In this document: positions 60,118 to 64,000 of the stretch, one piece after another | Position numbering within the stretch: the first letter of the stretch is position 1 | How the letters are laid out: every line of letters starts with the position of its first letter | NCBI GenBank assembly: GCA_030427255.1 | Contig: JAUHWY010000009.1 | Location: 1 to 64,000 of the forward strand | Direction: 5' to 3' | DNA: 64,000 nt | From: Bacteroidia bacterium | GTDB taxonomy: Bacteria; Bacteroidota; Bacteroidia; CAIKAF01 | The notes under the pieces: generated by a model | Seen by the model: the letters and a program-made list of their open reading frames with translations, nothing else | The model's database searches: none | What the model was told of the DNA's origin: nothing | Program-made: the position numbers and the translations under genes

Positions 60118-60364
60118 GGTAAAGCAATTTGAGTAAAACGGTCTTGCTTTGGTAAGGTATAAAAGAATAGAGCAAAAGACCAGATTAAGTCAAACGCAAT
60201 TTGAGGCTATGTTTTGGCAAATAAAAAAACAACAGACCTAAAAGCTAGGCCTGTTGTTTAGAAGCAATCCCTGCGTTATACGGATTCCCAGGCGGTTGAG
60301 CGTTGCCTAATGTTCCTTTATTCGTGATTAAAAAAAACGCAAGGATTGAATGGGATAAAGCGCG
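60118..60364. other. 247-base intergenic region holding a terminator
   Basis: Apart from the terminator at 60223-60260 I see no gene; TACCTTAC near 60155 (minus) may be a weak promoter for the aldehyde dehydrogenase. Confidence 0.4.
60223..60260 (-). terminator. Rho-independent terminator of the secreted Cys-rich protein gene
   Basis: Outer stem AAACAACAG (60227-60235) with CTGTTGTTT (60251-60259), inner stem CCTA/TAGG, followed on the minus strand by a run of T. Confidence 0.8.
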
Positions 60365-60766
60365 TTAATCTCGTTGAACAACCCGAACTGTGTGGCAAAG
60401 CGTATAACCTTGCCCTGGGGCCAGTGGAGTACCGCATACCTTAAAATCGATGTAGGCAGGGTCATTGGCAGAGGGTTTGAAGTTAACCCTGTCGCAACCA
60501 ACCCTGCAATTGAGGCGGTCGTTGAAGGTTCCGGGAGCCTGTGGCCCTACGGATTGCCAAGTTATTGTGCCTTCGTCTAAGCCTTTAATGTAAAGCGTTA
60601 AGGGATGTTCTGAGGCTTCAAAGACATGAAGTGTAGAGGATTCTGCTTTCATCAGGGCAGAAGGGTGCTGCATGTCGCCGGCCATAGGGCCATTTTGTGC
60701 ATCCAGCGCATTGGCAGGAGCAATAGCGAACATGAACAGCGTGAGTGGGAGGTGCACGCATTTCAT
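60365..60766 (-). CDS. small secreted protein of unknown function
   Basis: A 133-residue protein with a signal peptide (MKCVHLPLTLFMFAIAPANA, cleavage near ALDAQ). The mature part is beta-rich with four cysteines (LNCRVGCDRVNF, FKVCGTPL, GYTLCHTVRVVQ), which could form two disulfides in the periplasm or outside. No family recognised; a small Ig-like sandwich is possible. It is a single-gene unit with its own terminator and a plausible promoter (TTG-N20-TATCTTTA). Confidence 0.75.
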   Translation of the reverse strand: MKCVHLPLTLFMFAIAPANALDAQNGPMAGDMQHPSALMKAESSTLHVFEASEHPLTLYIKGLDEGTITWQSVGPQAPGTFNDRLNCRVGCDRVNFKPSANDPAYIDFKVCGTPLAPGQGYTLCHTVRVVQRD

Positions 60767-60787
60767 GGTGAGAGAGTTTTGTTAAAT

Positions 60788-60818
60788 TAAAGATAGGGCA
60801 AGAATTTTTAATAAACAA
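60788..60818 (-). promoter_or_regulatory. promoter of the small secreted protein gene
   Basis: Minus strand TTG (60818-60816), 20-base spacer, TATCTTTA (60795-60788), one mismatch to TAnnTTTG; ATG 21 bases later. Confidence 0.5.
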
Positions 60819-60874
60819 AATGCTCAGAATAATTTTTAGTTAGCAAACAAATACATGAAAAAGTCCGAAGGTTG

Positions 60875-60882
60875 TACCTTTG
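60875..60882 (+). promoter_or_regulatory. -7 element inside the 5' end of the heme A synthase frame
   Basis: TACCTTTG, exact TAnnTTTG, lies between two in-frame ATGs (60855 and 60888) and ends 5 bases before the second. If used, only the second ATG is in the transcript. Confidence 0.45.
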
Positions 60883-60887
60883 ATTCC

Positions 60888-61916
60888 ATGACGTATACAA
60901 CATCAGAGGGTAGACGTGCGGTAAGTGCTTGGTTGCTTGTAGGAATAGTTATGGTGTTTGTCATGGTGGCGATTGGTGGACTCACCCGCCTAACGGAGTC
61001 CGGCTTAAGCATAACCACATGGGATCCGATCATGGGTGCTGTGCCTCCAATGCAAGCGGAGGACTGGGTGGAAGTATTTGATAAATATAAGGCTACACCG
61101 GAATACAAGCATAAAAACTCGGGCATGAGTCTTTCCGAGTTTCAATATATTTTTTGGTGGGAGTGGATTCATAGGCAATGGGGACGTTTGATAGGTTTGG
61201 TGTTTATTATTCCCTTCCTTTATTTTTTGAAAAAGAAGTATTTACGCAAGAAAGGCGTTTCTCGTTTGTTGGTAATTTTGGGTTTGGGTGCTTTGCAGGC
61301 ATTTTTAGGTTGGTATATGGTGGCTAGTGGCTTGGTAGACGAGCCCAGGGTTAGCCATTATCGCTTAGCGGCCCATTTGTGCACGGCTTTTTTGACCATT
61401 TCCCTTACATGGTGGCTTTGGATGGACATTCGTTACGATACCAAAATTCCTCCGGTGAATGCTCATCCCGGCTTTAGGTCGAAGGTTTTGATTTTCTTGG
61501 GTTTACTCAGTTTACAAATCGTATATGGGGCCTTTACGGCAGGAAAAGATGCCGGACATGCTTCGGCCCACTGGCCTCAATGGACTTCGGATTCTTGGAT
61601 GCCCATGGCTTCGGGTTTTGAACTAAGGGCGCTATGGAATGACCCCGCTTGGATTCAATTTACCCACCGCTGGTTTGCAGTATTGGTAGTGGGCTATTTG
61701 GTGTACTTGGCCTTAAGTTCCAGAAAACTAACGTTTAGTAGAAGGCAGACCGAAGGGTTACGTTACATGCTCGGATTTGTGACCCTGCAATTTGTGCTTG
61801 GAGTACTTACCCTTTGGACAGAGGTTCAGGTGGTGCTTGCCTTATTTCATCAATTGGGTGCCTTACTGTTGTTGATGGCCAGTCTATATTTTTGGCACCG
61901 TTTAAGGGCGGCTTAG
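60888..61916 (+). CDS. ctaA: heme A synthase (CtaA/COX15 type)
   Basis: Oxidises the C8 methyl of heme O to make heme A for aa3-type cytochrome oxidases. From the ATG at 60888 it has 342 residues and eight membrane helices. Conserved His-bearing helices: IFWWEWIHRQWGRLIGLVF, VSHYRLAAHLCTAFLTISL, QFTHRWFAVLVVGYLVYLA and VVLALFHQLGALLLLMASL, giving the two heme-ligand pairs. GGLTRLTESGLSITTWDPIMG is the family's first-loop signature. The earlier ATG at 60855 would add 11 residues but lies before a -7 element. It converges with the deiminase gene, overlapping by 4 bases. Confidence 0.93.
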   Translation: MTYTTSEGRRAVSAWLLVGIVMVFVMVAIGGLTRLTESGLSITTWDPIMGAVPPMQAEDWVEVFDKYKATPEYKHKNSGMSLSEFQYIFWWEWIHRQWGRLIGLVFIIPFLYFLKKKYLRKKGVSRLLVILGLGALQAFLGWYMVASGLVDEPRVSHYRLAAHLCTAFLTISLTWWLWMDIRYDTKIPPVNAHPGFRSKVLIFLGLLSLQIVYGAFTAGKDAGHASAHWPQWTSDSWMPMASGFELRALWNDPAWIQFTHRWFAVLVVGYLVYLALSSRKLTFSRRQTEGLRYMLGFVTLQFVLGVLTLWTEVQVVLALFHQLGALLLLMASLYFWHRLRAA

Positions 61917-63718
61917 TAAACCAACAGCTTTTGCACGCTTTTATTTTTCCCTTGCACGGCAGTAATCTGATACAATCCCGGACTCCATTCCTCAGAATTG
62001 AAAAAGAGTTGCTTATTGCCCGGTGCATAGGTTTTAGGATCTAAGGACCAAACCGTCCTACCCATCATGTCTTGAATCACGATACTTATGGGCTCCGCAG
62101 AGCTTACATGAATAGGAAGCACTGTTAATCCGGAGGAGGGATTGGGGTAAGCTTGCTTGGCAAAGAGCATAGCTTGGATTTTTTCTTGTTGCATACTGCC
62201 AAAAACCCTGAAACTCCATTGCCCTTGAGGGGCAGTGATTGGCCTTACTTGACTTTTTCCTGAATTTGCATTTGCGGCAATGTAATAAAACACTTGACTC
62301 CCCCCGGGAAGGCTAGGGATATTTGCTTCCCAAATATCGGAAGTGCCGGATTGCAACTGCATGGGGAGCACTTGAAATGCTTGGGTAGTATCGGTAGTCC
62401 AGAATACAGTGGCATTAGCAATTCCTGAGCGATGCAAAATTTCTGCTTCCACCAAAAAGGGACCATTGGTCCAGCTATCTTCCAAGGGCAAATGCGAAAT
62501 GTAGAGAGGGTCGTTTACTCCTACCGAATGGGTAATGCAATGGATGGCGCCTCCCTGTCGAATGATTTGCTGGTCGAGGTTGCTGTTTTGGCTGTCATCG
62601 TCGCAATCTATGCCAATAACTCTATAGCCTGGGAGGTTCTCTCTTAGAATACGTAGAGCTGTGGTATCGTATTCTTCTCTGTAGGTTGGCACTAGAAGGG
62701 TTTTGTTTATGAATACCGCATTGCTGTAGGTTCGGTAATAGCCTCCATTGTTCGGGTAGAGGCCGGAAGTGCTTGGAGGCATAGGAATGCGAACCACCTT
62801 GAAAGGGGTGCCCCATTTGGTTTGGTAATTGCTGAGCAGGTATTGAAGGTTGGCTTCAATTTGAGGGCCATCGGCAATGCCTTGAGGGTACTGGCCCACG
62901 ATAAGGGTTTGCTCGTCGAGCAATTTCATGTGCATGTCGATGTGATGGATGCCATCGTAAGGCAGGTTGGTCATTTTGCAGTAATTGGCCATACCCATAA
63001 AGGCATCTATGGTTTGATCTACTTCGGCTTCTGATTTTCCGGGACTGTAATAGGGGTTGCCCGGTTCATTTTCGTCGAGCACCAATTCGGAGGAGAAAAA
63101 ATTTCCGCTGCCGTCGCTCATGAAATTGCCGCCAGTATGTACCAATTGGTTTGGTGTTGCATAGGTTTGGTACAATGGAATGCCTAAAGCTTGGCTGTAA
63201 TGTTCCGGAATGGCATCGTCGTTGGGTCTTGGGCGATTGTAAATCCAATCGACTAAAATGAGGTCGCCCACTTTATCGCGGTACACGGAATTGGCGGCAT
63301 AATCGCGAATCCAAATGGAATTGAAGGGTACTTCCAAAAACTTAAGGTTTGAGCTAAGGGGCACATTAAAAGCTTGCAAATTGCTTTTTACGGCATTGGA
63401 ATCGGAGCAATGGATAATAACGGTTGTTTCTTCTTGGGCGTAGCGGACGATTTCGCGATGAATGGCCGGAAACGCCGTCCAGGTGATAACCAAAGCTTGG
63501 ATTTCTTCCCATTCGGCCATGGTTCTTAATGAGCCACCGGGAGGAGTAGTAATTCCGTTTCGGTTGACCATTTGCTGTTGAATGTAGGCCGGCATGGCTT
63601 CTTTTTCGCCGGGAGCAAAACCTTTGGGTAGGGGAGGGTTGGACTGGGCAATTAGACCTAATTGGGCTAAAAAGAAGAGTAAAGCAATGAGCGGCAAGGC
63701 CAAAGAAGAACGAACCAT
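61913..63718 (-). CDS. secreted peptidylarginine/agmatine deiminase-like enzyme with T9SS sorting domain
   Basis: A 601-residue member of the PAD_porph family. Signal peptide ends near LIAQ. The catalytic domain (~60-410) keeps the full guanidino-modifying set in the same order as Porphyromonas PPAD: Asp139 (WIRDY), His259 and Asp261 (HHIDMHMKL), Asn333 (YSNAVF) and Cys394 (GAIHCITHS). An Ig-like domain (~415-510) and a C-terminal T9SS type A sorting domain (AYPNPSSGL to KLLVY) follow, the PPAD architecture. It therefore could deiminate peptidyl-arginine outside the cell; free agmatine is the alternative. It is alone, converging on ctaA. Confidence 0.88.
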   Translation of the reverse strand: MVRSSLALPLIALLFFLAQLGLIAQSNPPLPKGFAPGEKEAMPAYIQQQMVNRNGITTPPGGSLRTMAEWEEIQALVITWTAFPAIHREIVRYAQEETTVIIHCSDSNAVKSNLQAFNVPLSSNLKFLEVPFNSIWIRDYAANSVYRDKVGDLILVDWIYNRPRPNDDAIPEHYSQALGIPLYQTYATPNQLVHTGGNFMSDGSGNFFSSELVLDENEPGNPYYSPGKSEAEVDQTIDAFMGMANYCKMTNLPYDGIHHIDMHMKLLDEQTLIVGQYPQGIADGPQIEANLQYLLSNYQTKWGTPFKVVRIPMPPSTSGLYPNNGGYYRTYSNAVFINKTLLVPTYREEYDTTALRILRENLPGYRVIGIDCDDDSQNSNLDQQIIRQGGAIHCITHSVGVNDPLYISHLPLEDSWTNGPFLVEAEILHRSGIANATVFWTTDTTQAFQVLPMQLQSGTSDIWEANIPSLPGGSQVFYYIAANANSGKSQVRPITAPQGQWSFRVFGSMQQEKIQAMLFAKQAYPNPSSGLTVLPIHVSSAEPISIVIQDMMGRTVWSLDPKTYAPGNKQLFFNSEEWSPGLYQITAVQGKNKSVQKLLVY

Positions 63719-63757
63719 AGGATGAGTAGCTTATTTACCTTGTGAAAATACAAAAAA

Positions 63758-63905
63758 AATACTCCGCCAGGGAGCGATCCGACTAGCCTTTGGTTGCAAG
63801 TGCGGCCCTGCCGGAGCGAGGAAGTGGCGCGCAGCAAACTCCCGCAGCTCCTTGGCAGGGCCAGTGCTTGCAGCCAAAGCTAGTGGGGAGCGCCCGGTGC
63901 CTGCA
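63758..63905. repeat. family B long inverted-repeat element, copy 4 (opposite orientation)
   Basis: Arms CTAGCCTTTGGTTGCAAGTG with GGCCCTGCC and, beyond the centre, GGCAGGGCCAGTGCTTGCAG with CCAAAGCTAG. The centre AGTGGCGCGCAGCAAACTCC matches the reverse complement of the copy-1 centre. Left end, read on the minus strand, is GTCGGATCGCTCCCTGGCGG. Confidence 0.7.
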
Positions 63906-63966
63906 TGCCAAAAAAAAATCCAAAAAAGAAAAAAGAATAAGGCATGCAGGCAGGCGGCCAAAGCCT

Positions 63967-63974
63967 TACTTTTG
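63967..63974 (+). promoter_or_regulatory. -7 element before the truncated gene at the right edge
   Basis: TACTTTTG, exact TAnnTTTG, 16 bases before an ATG at 63991. Confidence 0.4.
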
Positions 63975-63990
63975 TCAAAAGCAACAAACC

Positions 63991-64000
63991 ATGCAGCAGC
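63991..64000 (+). CDS. possible start of a gene cut off by the window edge
   Basis: ATG CAG CAG only; supported solely by the upstream -7 element. Nothing can be said of the product. Confidence 0.25.

Noticed and set aside
63731..63961. 76-residue minus-strand frame over the right-edge repeat
   Set aside because: Consists of translated repeat arms and low-complexity Phe/Leu; no start signals.

Overview
The window is a chromosomal segment of a Bacteroidota bacterium; class or genus cannot be fixed from the sequence alone. Lineage markers are two proteins ending in type IX secretion (T9SS) sorting domains, a PUR-alpha-like DUF3276 protein, several families largely confined to the phylum (DUF4292, DUF4271, DUF4476, a long NusB, DUF1573 next to yajC), few Shine-Dalgarno sites, and many upstream regions with the Bacteroidota -7 element TAnnTTTG. 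Genes are dense and ordinary for a housekeeping region, with many 4-base ATGA overlaps inside operons. No rRNA, tRNA, CRISPR array, transposase or prophage was seen.

Layout. 1-1340: AT-rich end of an Rhs protein with a variable DUF6973-like tip plus a small lipoprotein (candidate toxin and immunity pair). 1948-4143: membrane protein, small K+ channel, acetyltransferase. 4144-4641: non-coding hairpin array and repeat. 4642-11324 (minus): trxA, dnaE, PUR-like protein, ABC exporter. 11450-18356 (plus): leucine dehydrogenase, then nusB-DUF1573-yajC-ybbR-coaE-nnr and a HhH protein. 18597-23378 (plus): type II NADH dehydrogenase, PadR/PspC module with a clear operator, acyl-CoA dehydrogenase. 23514-30369: mdh, T9SS type B cargo, aminotransferase, NamZ-like DUF1343 protein divergent from a LolC/E-like permease. 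30580-34598 (minus): sugar nucleotidyltransferase-TPR-DUF4292-membrane protein operon. 34765-41553 (plus): FAD oxidoreductase, SGNH protein, DUF4271-hemD-rnpA, ctp protease, GT2. 41528-45684 (minus): deacetylase-FemAB-like-upp-membrane-HAD. 45800-46975: NtrC-type regulator without a DNA-binding domain. 46972-50878 (minus): serC-serA-DUF1015-yggS. 51134-60766 (minus): DUF4476 protein, sppA, nadE plus small partner, DMT transporter, pepT, aldehyde dehydrogenase, secreted Cys-rich protein. 60888-63718: heme A synthase converging on a secreted peptidylarginine-deiminase-like enzyme.

Between genes lie two families of long GC-rich inverted repeats. Family A has a 6-bp stem with 6-base loop inside longer arms (4 copies) and family B has a conserved terminal motif (4 copies). 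There is also a single cluster of six short hairpins near 4.2-4.4 kb.

The most rewarding leads are: the Rhs tip with its lipoprotein; the DUF1015 protein with a SerK/ParB-like ADGHHR motif inside a serine operon that lacks serB; the secreted deiminase with the full PPAD-type catalytic set; the PadR operator with an overlapping leader ORF; a terminator whose loop carries a promoter element; and promoters placed almost on start codons.
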